DNA of 64,000 bases from Liolophura sinensis (GCF_032854445.1 NC_088300.1:57200984-57264983); one strand, 5' to 3'; numbered from the stretch's first letter, positions 20,690 through 33,730 are shown. Notes: a model not told the origin generated them from the letters alone. Numbers and translations: made by a program.

Positions 20690-23600
20690 GCATTATTTGA
20701 CATACAGATATGCACACCAATATTTGGTGGAAGACAAATAGCTTTCAACAACTGTGCAATCCATAGGATGATGTAGCTATACATTATCAGCCAAAATCAT
20801 GACAAACAAGCATGTACTTATCCTGAAATGAGAACAGCTCACATACAGTTCACACCTTTTCATGGCATTGTAATCTACAAAAGGGGTGCTCTGGTGCATG
20901 GCCAAAGTCACCCCTCAGGATTTATAGTCACTAAGATGATAATGGTGTAACAGTATTAAAGGTATTATGAAACATGCAATATATATAGATAAAAATACCA
21001 AATTTGATAGTGAACAAAAGCTTGCCTGTAGAATAAGCATGAATGCAAAACTTCACCTTAATACATGAAGAGCTCTTTAGATATCAATGGCATCCTTAAC
21101 ATTTATGCTGATTAATACACCAGGTCACCATGGTCTATTAACTAAAAGCACTCAACAGTTATCTAGGAAACATGGGATGTGGGTTCAAAGCCAGCAATTG
21201 ATAAGGAATTTAAGAATTATCCCCTCAATGGCTGTGTGGTCTTGGTGACAGTACCTGGTTGACAATGCTGGTGTGGCCATTTGCGGAATCTTAAGTTCAT
21301 TGAGGACCACCTGCCTTCCATCAATATGCAGAACATGTATCTGTACATCATGTGTGAGAAAGCTTGCCAGTACCATGCAAATGGTTGGTGGTTTACCACA
21401 GGCACTGTTTCCCCCACCAGAACAAAACTGATAGCCATCTGACCATCATCAAAACTATGTTTGTGGAGGCTGGGTGTGGCCCAACCAACCCTACAAAAAC
21501 GATCTTACTCTAAAACACTTAAATGGCTTTTGATAGAACTTTTTTCAACATTTCTCCCAATGTTAACGTCTTTAAAATTCCTATCATTTTTATAAGCCAG
21601 CATAAAAGAAACTAGAGAGCTGATGTCCAAAATACCATCCTTCCATCCCCAACATTTGCAAGAATAAAAGAAAGAAAACTAAGAAAACCTTAAAAGAATT
21701 GACAGGACATAACATTGCTACTTTGGCTTCATACAGAATGCTTCATGGGCCATTTGTGTTGTGTGTTGATAGCATGTTGCTCACTTTGCCTTCATACAGA
21801 ATATTTCATGGGTCATCCATTATCTGTATTTATTGTCCTACTGGTACATCCAGTTTGAATGGAGAAATGCAGCAATCAGAAAAAAATACAGCTTGAAATA
21901 TTTGTGTATGGTTAGGCAGGCCAACGAATAACTTTCATGGAAATAGCTTCAGTGCTTGAGGAAGAGTTGCATGGACAAAATCTTAATACATGACAAAGCA
22001 CTACATAGTAATATTACACTAGAAAACCACTGTGCGTAATACTGCACAAAGTCCTAAATGGGGAAATGGGTAAAGGTCATGAATCTTGCTATTTACGTTA
22101 CACGGCATCATGGACAGAACATTCCCTTTGTATTGTTGTATGCAAAATTTGACCTTAAAGCAGGAAAGATAAGAATATAGTAGTACATAGAACACACTTT
22201 AACCAATTAAGCCATTACTTTTCCAACTGATTGGAATGGGAACCAAGATATCATCCATAGAACATTTTGTCATGATTGTGGTTTACATCTATGTAAAAAC
22301 CTGAGTTTAATATAACTGAGTGTACATGTACCTGTTCATATAGTACTTTATGAAATACCACCCTATACATAACCTTAACGCTGATTAACATTTTCAGTAA
22401 TTACCATACACCTGTGGCATCAACGATGGAGTATCTCCCTCATATCATTGTGCTTTACATGTACAAGATACCACCCTAACACTTACCTTAACATGAAATA
22501 AACAGGGACATTGAAAATCCTAAGTTGAAATGGGTTACAATTCATTAAGCAAGTGATATGCGAGGGTAGATTACACATTAATGAAAATGCTCTTTAAATT
22601 TTACAATTGTTAGAAATTGTTACATAAAGATAAGATTAGTATACTACTATTGTCACAAAAGTTTTCCCTTAATTTGCTATAGCTATTGTTTCATGCAGAT
22701 GTCACGGGTATGACATAAGCTCCTGATGTAGCTTAGAAGGACTTGTACATGTATGTACAGACAAGTTAAGAAGCATTGAAAAGGTTGACATAGACAGCGA
22801 ATTTTGAGCTAGTTTTGGTAAATATATAGAAATATAGGAATTTTTTAGTAAATATTGGAAAATAAAGGCGGTCCTGGAAAATACAGGAACAGTGTGAGGC
22901 CTGTGGGAGTGGCTAAAGGATACATAACTTACATGTAACAGTGATCATGCTTTGTAATAATGTCAATAATTCCATTCTTAATCACAGCATATCAGGAAAA
23001 CTCAGAAGCACTATTACTGAAGAAGTTCAAAACTACACAGATCTGACCTTGTACCGTTACAAATACAGAGGCTTCTCTCAGTGAAAGCCTCCATGTGACC
23101 TTTTGAATAAATAACATTGTATTCTGTCCTAATTTATGGGTAATGTGTGTCATGCTTTTTGATTTTACAGGTCAAGTTTCACCTTAGCTGTATTCATGTG
23201 TGACGCATGATGATTGCTAGGCCTATGGGTCACAGCGGTGATATTCGAGGTAAGCCAACTTATACGGCATCATATTATAGGCAGTATCAGTGGCGGCAGT
23301 TGGCCCTACACCACAAAAAGTTAATGACCTAAACAGAGAAACACTGTTTATGAATATGGAACACCTTTGTGAGAATTGACATATATTTCACTAGGGTCTA
23401 CAGAAGTGACAACATACCAATGAATAATAAAACTGGCATATGAAGCGTATTTCATAAAATGTAATCAACACTATACCGTACACTGAACCCCTCCCTCTAT
23501 ACCCTCGCATATCACGCCAGTTTGTACGATATAGATCTGTTCACTCGTCATGCAGCAACAAGTGAAATATCAAAACTTACGAAGCTCAATAACAGAACCC

Positions 23601-23879
23601 TGCGCTTTAAGTTAAGTTTTGAGACAACATTAACATAACAATTCTATACGTACGACGTTCTGGTAAATTAGCTGACATTTAGGCACGCAGTTGTCACCTC
23701 GGCGGTATCGTGGTCAAGAAAACGAGTTGTCAATGAAACATTAGCCGCTTAGCCGTAGAAAAATTGGTATACAGTATCTCAAAAAATACACTGTTTTGAA
23801 ATAAAATCAGAAAACTTTTATTAAAAAAAAGCATTCCTAGCTTTCAGTATTAGACAGGCATTTTTAAATAATGCAGAAC
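20690..23879. other. No gene recognised upstream of UBE2M
   Basis: AT-rich DNA without recognisable exons. A motif near 21385-21420 (GGTTTACCACAGGCACTG, then CCCCCACCAG) looks like a fragment of another dispersed repeat also hinted at near 29655 and 31105. The untranslated first exon and promoter of PTDSS2 could lie here. Confidence 0.5.
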
Positions 23880-24009
23880 AAATCACGATCGGGCGGCTAA
23901 AAATATGTGCGTAGCTCTCCATTCAGATCACAGGAAGTTACCATTTTGCTGATCACCCAGTGCCAGGTTCGTTATTTCTAACGAAGGAAAACATACTTTT
24001 ACAACAGAA
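23880..24009 (+). promoter_or_regulatory. Probable UBE2M core promoter and 5'UTR
   Basis: Directly upstream of the UBE2M ATG there is no TATA box but an ETS-type site (CAGGAAGT, 23931-23938), followed at once by CCATTTTG, which partly fits a YY1 site. This pair is common in housekeeping promoters of animals. The transcription start is inferred, not seen. Confidence 0.4.
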
Positions 24010-27000
24010 ATGATAAAGCTTTTCTCCTTAAAACAACAAAAGAAGGATGGCACAGATGGTGGTGATAGAGGTGGGAGCCAGAAGAAAGCGTCAGCAGCAC
24101 AACTGCGAATTCAAAAAGGTTTGACAAACAAATTTTTACCTGGTGACTGATTGATGAGGGGGCTACTCGTCATTACCAGAAACTGAAAATAGTCGTCTTG
24201 ACAAATAGCACTTGAGACGATTCTTGTGATTTTCTATGACAACTTGGCGAAGAAGATGAAGGATCCTCATTATTTTGTTTTGTTTTGTTTGTGTTTCTTT
24301 TTTTCGACCAGAGGATAATCCCAAGGAAAAAAAGCAATTATAATGCAGGAAAAAAGTTTTAAGAATACTTTTTAAGTTAACAATTGAATACAAAATTAAG
24401 TGATAAAAATTGCAGTTGATGCAATTTATACATTTGTGAATGTAGTGTTCAACAGAGAGATACAGAATGAAAGCTAATGAATCCCAGAGCTACGGTACTG
24501 TATCTGATGTGACCATTATTTCAACTGAATTAAATGTTGAGGTCTGTTTTCAACAATATCTGATATTTACCTGCTTTAAAGTTTAATCGTTGAATTCAAA
24601 AACATGGTAGGTCCATTCCACTCTGTGGAATGAAGCTGGCCGTTAAATCCACTTCAAAATGGAAGCACATGCCGATTTCAGGTGTGCATTAAAAAGGACC
24701 TTTATTACCACTCCTGCAAGACTAAACCCATTCCTGAGTTGAAATGCTGTTGAAATCCACAGAGGTATTTCCTTACCGCTCATCAAAATTACTTGGTTGC
24801 TGTCATGGCAAATGAACCTAATAATACAAGAACACTCAAAAGGTCTTAATGACAACTTTAGCAATGATTTCATCAGTCAGTTCTGTTCATCGGATGTCAA
24901 GCGAAAGTTTGAGAAAATATGTGTCCATACATGTACCTTTCTCAGAGAAGAAACTTTGAACAAACCACCATTTTCACCTAAGAATGGCACCCAGTTGACC
25001 GATTTGGACAGGGTAACGTTCAGGTTGTCGTAGGAAATTTTGCCTGTCAGCTCTCCTCATATCCATCCAGTGAAGGCCTTCACTTTTTTTCCAGCTACTG
25101 CTATCAGATTGTTAGACTTTACAAGCCCCTGGCCCCAGGATCACGAAGCAATCTTAGACTTAAATCAAAATTTCATATCACTTTAAAATTTGTATTTCTT
25201 TCAAATTGATCGAACTGGTGTTATAACAATGTTCAGTGCAACTCTTGATTGTAAAGATCACATCAGACCACTCTGGAAAGCAAACCTCATTTCTCCACAA
25301 ACCAGTATATGCCATTAAACCTTGCTTTTAAGGAAATTATCGGTTTGCTGATTGTCCTGATTTCCATCAAAGCCTTGATTGAAATAAAAGTTCCTATAAC
25401 TGTAAAATTCTGAAATATATAGCTGTGTATAGAGGATGCGAATGACAATATTCGAGGAGTTTTATGGGGCATTCAGAAATACAAGGCAAACAGATATTGT
25501 GCAAGTGGCATATTTAAGAGACATTACAGTATGTTTTTAAAACATGCCAAGGTGGGTAGCACGCCAGCACTGCGCAATGACCCAGTAGCCTCCGGCCTCG
25601 CTGTGAGTTCAAGTCATGCTGTCTTCCTCCATGGCCATAGGTGTTGGAAGGTCTGTCAGCAATCTGTTGATGGTTGTGCGTATCCCCGGACTCATTGGTT
25701 TGCTCCTTTCGTAATGCTGTCAGCCATTGTATAATTGAAATATTCTTGAATATGGCATAAAACACCAATCAAATAAATAGATAAATAAATAAAACATGCT
25801 GACAAATGCTTTATGGACTTTGAAGTTCATTTATGACAAATTTAGACTGACTTTTATAGAATATTGTGCTCTAAGTGACAGCTTATCAGAATTCCAGAAT
25901 ATTAGTTGAATTTTGAGAACTAAAATAATTAGGTGTCTTGTAATTACCTATCTTCTGTCAGCATTCTAAAGCTAAGCAACAACACAGTTGTATAGTACTG
26001 TAGTTGTTTTTACAGCACTCGCAAGCCACGTCACTGGCCTATCTCCTTAGGTGTTGGTGTCCCTGCTGAGACCCGATGAAGCCTTACCCTCTAACATGAA
26101 GACTGAAAAGCTTATATGTACTTTTAAAAAAAAGCATTACATGCACATTTCATGAATCCTTTAACCCTGAAATGAAAAATGAAAGTAATTGATGGCAAGT
26201 GCTCATGAATGAGGGATTTAGAAGCTTGTAATATATTTTTCGTACCATACAATACACAATGAGAAGGTTTTTTTTCCTGGAGCACAAGGAATGTTATTTT
26301 TAGCAGGGCAGCATTGTTGAAGAGCAGAAAGTTTTGTTAAGTCACACTATGTTCTACATGTAACTTAAATACTTATTTATAATTTTCACAGGACTTTTGT
26401 TACATTTCTTTTCAGATATTCATGAACTAAACCTTCCAAAAACTTGCCAAGTTGACTTTCCCGATTCTGATGATCTACTGAATTTTAAATTAATAATATG
26501 TCCAGATGAGGTATGTGTTTTCTTGTACTATTGAGTATTACCTGTATTTGTATAATTATCATTCACAAGTGTCTCTGTTTTGTAAAATTCTGTGGACTGG
26601 CAACAATAATCGTGTAGTTATGAATTAAATATAACCCATTGTGTCTTGCAAATACATGTAATTTTTTGTAGCAACTCACACACCAATATTTACATGATAT
26701 TTAAAGTATTGGTCTCTGTTGGAAGATATCCAACAAATATAGTTAGATGGCTGTGTGATGTATGTTTGGTTTTTGACATTTCAGGGTTTCTATCGAAATG
26801 GCAGATTTGTGTTTAGTTTTAAAGTGGGTCCGGGCTATCCACACGATCCACCCAAAGTGAAGTGTGAGACGATGGTCTACCACCCCAATATAGACTTGGA
26901 GGGAAATGTCTGCTTAAATATTTTAAGGTAAACCCACTGTTGTGTAGCATTGCTTTGCATTAGGGTATATATTATTTTATCATGGAGTCCTTATTGAGAA

Positions 27001-28267
27001 CTGCATGTTTATTTATTTATTTATTTGAGTGGAGTTTTACACAGTACTCAAGAATATTTCGCTTATGCAATGGAGGCCAGTATTATGGTGGGAGGAAACC
27101 TGGCAGAGCCCTATGGAAACCTACAACCATCCGCAGATTGCTGACAGACCTTCCCATGTTGCTCTGTGTCACAATGCTGAGCCATAATTAACTATATGTA
27201 GTACTATATTTGATGGTGGTTACAGCCTGTCTGTAAAATAAGTTCTGTGATCCAATTTTTTCACATAATATGAGGCTAACATGTACATGCTACTGTAATC
27301 TGTTTTGTATATTTACTATTTCAGAGAGGATTGGAAACCTGTATTAACAATAAATTCTATAGTCTATGGTTTACAGTATTTGTTCTTGGTAAGTACTCAG
27401 CGAAAAAGACTTATGTTTGTTGTCATGCATGTTTGACAAGACGATAACCAATTTAATAATGCTTCATCATCTGGTGGCAATCTCCCTCATGAACTCTGGT
27501 TGGAATTCCTTTCCTTTTCAAACAAGATGTCAGGAAAAAGTGCAAACATAACATTTACAGTTCTTGTTGGACATCTGAAAACAAGCACCCAGTTTTGTAT
27601 ATGTATTGTAACCGCATCCGGTTGATTCAGAGGAATCGTACACAATACTGGAGTGCACAACATCAGTTTAGGGCTTCAGACTTTTGTGGTCTTCTATTAC
27701 AATGCAGTAATTAAAACCCACTTGATAATATGAATTATATGTTACAAGGCTTATGTCAGTATACTGTGAGTGAGGCAGCTCTTTAAAGATGTTTGCATTC
27801 TGTTTAAGTCCAGCTCATTCTCGATTTTCTCTCAGGTCACACGAGCGAAAGACGGCCAACAACCTACAGGTTGGGCTCTGCACGGTTTCCTTCCACAATA
27901 AAGTTGGCTGCAATCATATAAGTGAAATATTCTTGAACACTATGTAAAACATCACTGGCAAATACCAAACAGCATTCATGGCCTGCCTCTGTAATGAAAC
28001 ACAAAATACTACTATTGATATGTTAAATCAAGTATTTTTTTCTGGTCTTGTGGCATGTGTATGCATACTGTTTGACTGTATAACATTGTTATAAAAAAGT
28101 ATGCTGTAAAACTTGTACATTCACAGGAACCCAACCCAGAAGATCCCCTAAACAAAGAAGCAGCCGAGGTTTTGAGAAACAATAGGAGAATATTTGAACA
28201 GAACGTTAATAAGTCTATGAGAGGTGGCTACATTGGGTCGGTGTACTTTGAACGTTGTTTGAAATAG
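24010..28267 (+). CDS. UBE2M: NEDD8-conjugating enzyme UBC12, 5 exons, complete
   Basis: E2 enzyme that takes activated NEDD8 from the NAE1-UBA3 E1 and, with RBX1 and DCUN1-type cofactors, attaches it to cullins. Exons: 24010-24118, 26416-26510, 26785-26927, 27325-27388, 28127-28267. Borders are GT-AG, phases agree, and the total is 552 nt or 183 aa, equal to the human enzyme. The N-terminal docking peptide ([12 protein letters not shown]) is intact. The UBC fold carries the HPN motif (101-103) and the catalytic cysteine C111 in [12 protein letters not shown], the same position as in human. The C-terminus [14 protein letters not shown] is also conserved. The main variable patch is residues 13-22 after the docking peptide, rich in D and G. 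Introns 1, 3 and 4 contain SINE copies or fragments. I see no canonical AATAAA close to the stop. Confidence 0.98.
25128..25205 (+). repeat. Dispersed repeat fragment, copy A
   Basis: Contains AGGATCACGAAGCAATCTTA, then GACTTAAATCAAAATTTCAT, then ATCACTTTAAAATTTGTATT. A second copy with the same order is at 34622-34692. It lies in UBE2M intron 1. Confidence 0.7.
25548..25790 (+). mobile_element. SINE, diverged, with target duplication
   Basis: The order of SINE body motifs is kept: GCACTGCGCAATGACCCAGTA, GCTGTGAGTTCAAGTCATGC, GGAAGGTCTGTCAGCAA, ATATTCTTGAATATGGCATAAAA, and an AAAT-type tail. The 9-bp sequence AAAACATGC flanks both ends (25539-25547 and 25791-25799). It is inserted in UBE2M intron 1. 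It has many differences from the intact copy, so it is an old insertion. Confidence 0.85.
27005..27190 (-). mobile_element. 5'-truncated SINE in UBE2M intron 3
   Basis: The plus strand shows the tail TTTATTTATTTATTTATTTG, then TACTCAAGAATATTTCGCTT, GGCCAGTATTATGGTGGGAGG, and ATCCGCAGATTGCTGACAGACCTTCCCA in pieces. It is the 3' part of the SINE in reverse orientation with the tRNA-like head lost. Confidence 0.85.
27835..27965 (+). mobile_element. SINE 3' fragment in UBE2M intron 4
   Basis: Matches the SINE 3' half in order: GGGCTCTGCACGGTTTCCTT, then CACAATAAAGTTGGCTGCAA, then ATAAGTGAAATATTCTTGAA. There is no clean tail. Confidence 0.7.
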
Positions 28268-29639
28268 TTTCAGTGAGCTGTTCTCCAAGCAATGGCCTGG
28301 AGTACTGTAGGACAATTTCCAACATATACCGACAAGGGGAGACTACTCTGAGGGCTGTCTCACTGTCCGCATCCAGCCCACCAAAGATTTTATATATGAG
28401 CCATGTGTGGCTGTAACAACAGTGAGAGCTGGTCCAGTTACCAGCCTGTTACCAAGGCCATCTTGTGGATGTACTCTGATTGGTTTCCAAGACTTGATGC
28501 AACATCAGATGTCATGGTGACTGATGTCATGGAACACCTGCCATCCTGTACGAAACAGGAACAAGGCTGTGGATGTCTGCAAACTGGATTAGCTTTCATC
28601 AAGCTAGAATTTGGAGTAGTGTGGATTGATACTACTACTGGGTGGGGCAGACAAAGCATATAGGGATAGGGTGGGTGTACTCATACCTTGTTTAACTTGT
28701 GTGAGTTTAGATTAATTGCTGATCAGGTTATCAGGTTAGCTGATTAGGAAAGGGTGAGTTTTTTGGGGGAATTTTTTTTTTTTTTTCGTAGTGTATATTG
28801 TACTTGGGGGTGGACAGGTACAGCTGGTGTGTGAACAGTGAGTCAGGCATGCTAGTGTGCTGTACATGGAGTCACAAGGCAGAAACAGATGCCAATTTTA
28901 CTGGTAACAGTGCTCACATTAAATGTGAACCATCATTGTGTTTTTACTCATATCAAGGTTTACTTGTTTGGCTCCTAGTCAAAAGATACAAATTGATCTG
29001 TTCAAATGTGTTTGCGTGTGCTGGTCATTGAGCCTAATGATGACACAACCCACTAGCATGGTTCAGATCACTGGCAGTAGGATAGGCTGGGAAGCCTAAT
29101 TGTGTAAATGACTGACTCCTGGATGTGCGTATCAGCGGTCTCGTGTAAACTATTTGTGTGAGAGAATTACTAATTATCTTTTAGGTGGGCGTGGAAGTTG
29201 TGATTTATAATGTTAACCTGTCACTGTGTACACTATCACCTGGTTTGGGTTAAATGCCTTATTGAATGAGCTGTCACATTTTTGATGTCAAACATATAAA
29301 TATGTATGCCCTTAAAATGACTACATGGGGAGTTTGTTTTTGTGTGGTTTGTTTCTTTTATATGTTGCGTTTATTTGTATTGGAATATTTAATTTCCATT
29401 AGGTTCATAGATCAGGTTCATGTACTGGTACGTTGTACTTAAGCACTAAAACATAACCTTAGATAGGGAATGTGAAGATTTCCCCTCTTTCGCTGTTTGT
29501 GAGAACTTGATGACAATGAGTGATCAATCTCACTTGTGAGATTGTACAGTCTAACCTTGATTGGAATAACTTATTTTTCATCAATATGGTGAGCATATGA
29601 TCTGTATATCACACATGGGAAATTTCAACAGTAACTTGC
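28268..29639. other. UBE2M 3'UTR and downstream flank, no further gene
   Basis: Presumed 3'UTR begins after TAG at 28267. There is a T-run near 28768-28785. The small reading frames at 28403-28663 show no family feature and overlap on both strands. Confidence 0.5.
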
Positions 29640-29735
29640 CAAAGGTTGGTGTTGTGCCCTGGTCACTGGTTTCATCCACCCTTTAAAGTATCGTAAGTGA
29701 AATATTCTCAAGTATGATGATAAAGAATAACCAAA
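29640..29735 (+). mobile_element. SINE-related 3' fragment
   Basis: Contains GTAAGTGAAATATTCTCAAG followed by TATGATGATAAAGAATAACC, a diverged match to the SINE 3' end. It is preceded by TTTCATCCACCCT as in related repeats. Confidence 0.5.
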
Positions 29736-30357
29736 GAAATAATCTTTTAGCATCTTATAGAATGCTTCAGCATGTGAAGAAAGTTAAATCATTGTTGAAT
29801 AATCTTTTGAATTTCTGTGTATTTCGTGTCCACATTTCTTTGAAATTAGCAATGATTGGCTGCTCTAGAAATTGGGTCATCTTTTTTCAAAGGCATTCCA
29901 AAATGCCCATATCAATGGGGTTTTTTTCTTCTTGAAATACAAAAAAAGATTTAAAAATCTAAATTAACTAGTATTACAGACCCAGAATTATCAATTGGCG
30001 GTATCCTGTTAAAGGTATTTTGCAACCCAATAATTATCGAAATCATTTATACATTTTCAAGATAAAACAAGTGCAAATTGCCTCGAATAATGATGTCTGG
30101 TACAGTGTGTTAGGGGGAAAAAAGTTGTCCCCATGTTATAGTAGTGTTTATGGCATTACATTTTAAATTTGTAATTTCACATTACAAATCTGTTTGGGCT
30201 AAAATTAAAACAGGTCAGTCAGATCATTTTTTTAAGTATTTATAACTTCTAGGAAAACCCTAATTTGATGATCTATCTTAATGAGGTGAATTTTATCCTG
30301 TAGACAACCCTTAAAATGTTAATGTTTGACAAATACTAGCATAACTCCCAACAGAGA

Positions 30358-30545
30358 GTGATTTATTTATTTAGTTAGTAATTTATTTACTTTTTACATT
30401 TGCACTCAGGATTATTTCATTTATTTGACGGCAGCCAGCATCATAGTGGGAGGAAGCTGGGCAGAGTCCTAAACATCTGCAGGTTGCTGGCAGATCTTCC
30501 CATGGCCAGCAGAGATTGAGGATGCATTGTATACTTGAGTCTTGC
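30358..30545 (-). mobile_element. Diverged SINE, reverse orientation
   Basis: Tail-like ATTTATTTATTTAG is followed by GACGGCAGCCAGCATCATAG, TGGGAGGAAGCTGGGCAGAG and TGCAGGTTGCTGGCAGATCT. This is the SINE body with an internal rearrangement and no recognisable head. Confidence 0.7.
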
Positions 30546-31094
30546 TTGACGTGTCAGCACATTACCTTTGGCAACTTGTCTCTTTCTTAAATCACCATAC
30601 AAGGAAAAAATATAGATGCATTGTCTAAATTTCAGTTAACTGATGTCTTCATGTTCTTAGTCCTAATAGCTTCCATTCGATAGTCAACTTGATCAAACTG
30701 TATCGTTTGTTCTATCTGTTTTCTTTACATTTAATTCAACTTTTGCATTAGTTTTGAATTTGCAGCTTTTTTTCGCCTGTTTTGTTCTGTATTTTCTTGT
30801 ATTTGCCAAGCTGGGAATGAACAACAAAGCAAAGTATTCTTGGCCAGTATGTGTTTGAATTGGAACTTTGGATACCAAGGTTATACTAGTGTGTATAGGA
30901 ATCTGTGCTGATGATTACATGAAACAAACAATGAGGAGGACAGTGCTTTTGGCATAAGGAAAGCAGATTAAATCTTTCAACCCTGAAATCCACAAATTCG
31001 GGAACAGACTGTTGTCTTGAGATGTGGTTGTTTGTGCAGTCTCCTGTTTGTCAAGAACGGTTTGTCTTCCATCAGAGATGCAAGTTTGTCAGAA

Positions 31095-31190
31095 ACGCGT
31101 AGGTAGGCACTCCAGTTTCCTGCACCTATAAAACTGACATTGTATTTATAAGTGAAACATTCTTGAGTAAGGTTAAACAACAATTACATA
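31095..31190 (+). mobile_element. SINE-related 3' fragment
   Basis: Contains GGCACTCCAGTTTCCTGCAC, then TATAAGTGAAACATTCTTGA, then GTAAGGTTAAACAACAATTA, the order seen at other SINE 3' ends. Confidence 0.55.
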
Positions 31191-31966
31191 AAATCAAATC
31201 CATTTACAACAAAAATAGTTATAAGCAAAGCTCAGTTTAATGACCTTTCACTCATGCATACATGGAGAGATGGACATTTACGGTCTGGGAAACACTTCTA
31301 ATGGCCACAGTTTGATGGGTATCATAGAGCGAAATGGATGCCTACTTGTCTGGTATACCAAATTGTCAAACGTTCAACATTTTACACATGGGCCGGATAT
31401 CCCTGACAGCTCCACAAAGGGATTTTGTTACATATATACGATTTTGTAATTCTCAATCACATCTGAATGAAAAGTAACCAGATGTATGTATACAGAAGAA
31501 AAGAGCGTTATAAACACTTATAGTCGGGTCCACTGGGCAGATGTCCAAAACTGCAGGCTTAAATCTTCATACCAGTCTCATCCTAATACAATGTAAATTG
31601 CATTTTGGTCTTGACTACAATTAATACCGGGCTTAAGTCCTAATACACTTTTGAACTTTACCCAGTTGTTCAAAAGTTTATTAGCAGTTAAGCACAATAT
31701 TAACTTCAAACTGGTCTAAAGACTCATTAGACTGGTGTCAAGGTTTAATTCTGGCTTAACTTTTAATATACCTTGATACATTGAACAAGGTAATTTCACA
31801 GGAAAGTATCTTGTCGATTGATGATGTAGCTGATGTTGATGAGTAACGCATTGGGAGAAGTTCAATTCTTATGTAGAGGAAAAAAATTATGCGTCGAGTG
31901 ATGTAATCCTTATATATGGTAAAATCATTGAGGTTTTGAGATCAATATACCTCTGGTTTAAAAGAC

Positions 31967-32940
31967 GGAAAGGAACTCTTTTGTTCTGAGTCAGATAGGT
32001 CTCCTGGTGACAAGACTGGATGGAAACCCTCCCTTGTTCTGGATCAGATAGGTCTCCTGGTGAGAGGGCTGGATGCAAATCTTCACTTGTTCTGTCAGAA
32101 AAGTCTCGTGGTGGGAAGGCTGGACGGAAATCCTCACTTGTCAGATAGGTTTCATGGTGAGAAGACTGGCTGCAATCCTCACTTGTTCTGAGTCCTATAG
32201 GTTGCAAGATGAGAAGGCTGGGTGCAAATCCTCACTTGTTCTGAGTCACATAGGTCTCTTGGTGAGAAGGCTGGATGTAAATCTTCACTTGTCCTTAGAC
32301 AAATAGCTCTCAAGGTGACAAGACTGGACAGAAATTCTCACATGTTCTGAGTCAGATAGGTCTCATGGTGAGGACTAGACAGAAATCATCACTTGTTCTG
32401 AGTCAGATAGGTGGTGAGGACTGGACAGAAATCATCACTTGTTCTGAGTCAGATAGGTCTCGTGGTGAGGACTAGACGGAAATCCTCGCTTGTTCCGAGA
32501 CAAATAGCTCTCAAGGTGAGAAGACTAGACAGAAATCTTCACTTGTTCCGAGTCAGATAGATCTCCTGGTGAGGACTGGACAGAAATCCTCACTTGTTCT
32601 GAGTCAGATAGGTCTCGTGGTGAGGACTGGACAGAAATCCTCACTTGTTCTGAGTCAGATAGGTCTCCTGGTGAGAAGACTGGACAGAAATCCTCACTTG
32701 TTCTGAGTCAGGTCTTGTGGTGAGGACTGGACAGAAATCCTCACTTGTTCTGAGTCAGATAGGTCTCATGGTGAGGACTGGACGGAAAACTTTCCCGTTT
32801 TCTGAGTCAGATAGGTCTCGTGCTGAGAAGACCGGGCAGAAATCCTCACTTGTTCTGAGTCAGAATGGTCTCTCACTGAGAAGACTGCATGTGTTTCCAT
32901 ATACTAGCCCTGACTTGTTTTGGATCTGATAGGCCTTTCG
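31967..32940. repeat. 50-53-bp minisatellite, about 17 copies
   Basis: The unit contains ACTTGTTCTGAGTCAGATAG, then GTCTCCTGGTGAGAAGACTG, then GACAGAAATCCTC. Several units lack three bases (GAGGACTGG for GAGAAGACTGG). Left-hand units are more diverged than the centre. There is no exon nearby. Confidence 0.92.
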
Positions 32941-32989
32941 TTGAGGAAGTTTAGTAACTCCATACCAGTCCAGCCCATTGACAAGGTTG

Positions 32990-33115
32990 GAATCACATAC
33001 TCTATTAATTTAACATACATATTCTATTAGAATAACACAAATACTCTATTAATTCAAAATATATATTCTATTAGAATTAATAGACTTTCTGTTAAAAATG
33101 ACATTAATATTTTGA
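32990..33115. repeat. Internal repeat related to the inverted-repeat element at 34225-34480
   Basis: Two loose copies of ACTCTATTAATT and ATTCTATTAGAAT are followed by TTAATAGACTTTCTGTTAAAA. The same words occur in 34225-34480, so this is likely a broken relative. Confidence 0.5.
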
Positions 33116-33260
33116 GTACCTATTAGACTGGTAAAATGGTCGATCTCTTGCTCTCCTTTTCAAGGAATTTTTGTTGCACAACTATTTGGGTCACAAGGAG
33201 AATTTGTTTCCCTGTTGCTTCCATTTCAGATATATTAATAGTATTTGTTTTTCAAAGTAA

Positions 33261-33503
33261 ATCAGTTGGTCAGTTCGCTAGCACAGTGCAATGACCTAGG
33301 AGCCTCTCACCAATGCGGTCGCTGTGAGTTCAAATCCAGCTCATGCTGGCTTCCCCTCTGGCCCTACGTGGGAAGGTCTGTCAGCAACCTGCGGATGGTC
33401 TTGGGTTTCCCCCGGGCTCTACCCGGTTTCCTCCCACCATAATGCTGGCCGCCGTCGTGAAATATTCTTGAGTACGGCGTAAAACACCAATCAAATAAAT
33501 AAA
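33261..33503 (+). mobile_element. SINE, nearly full length, with 9-bp target duplication
   Basis: The element runs from ATCAGTTGGTCAGTTCGCTA through GCGGTCGCTGTGAGTTCAAA, CCCCCGGGCTCTACCCGGTT and CTTGAGTACGGCGTAAAACA to an AAAT tail. TCAAAGTAA lies on both sides (33252-33260 and 33504-33512). The head is short by roughly ten bases compared with the copy at 20255-20527. Confidence 0.9.
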
Positions 33504-33599
33504 TCAAAGTAATCATGGTGTATTCTGAAGATAATTGTTATGATGCCTCGCACCTACCCAGTTGGACACATGGTCGCCCAGTTCTTTACTTACTCCAAG

Positions 33600-33730
33600 C
33601 CCACTACATATCTATACTTGGTCTAGCTCGAATTCAGGATTGCCAATTTTAAAGCTTTATGTGTGATTCGACGGGAGATTGAACCTGGATTTCACTCTAA
33701 ACAGATGAACATTGTAACCACCCGGCGCCG
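33600..33730 (-). repeat. Possible tRNA-like SINE head of a second family
   Basis: On the minus strand, GGCGCCGGGTGGTTACAATG is followed about 45 bases later by AGGTTCAATCTCCCGT. The two resemble A and B boxes. No convincing cloverleaf or tail was found, so I do not call a tRNA gene. Confidence 0.35.

Noticed and set aside
28403-28663. 86-codon open frame just after UBE2M
   Set aside because: Lies in the presumed 3'UTR, has an overlapping frame on the other strand and no family similarity.
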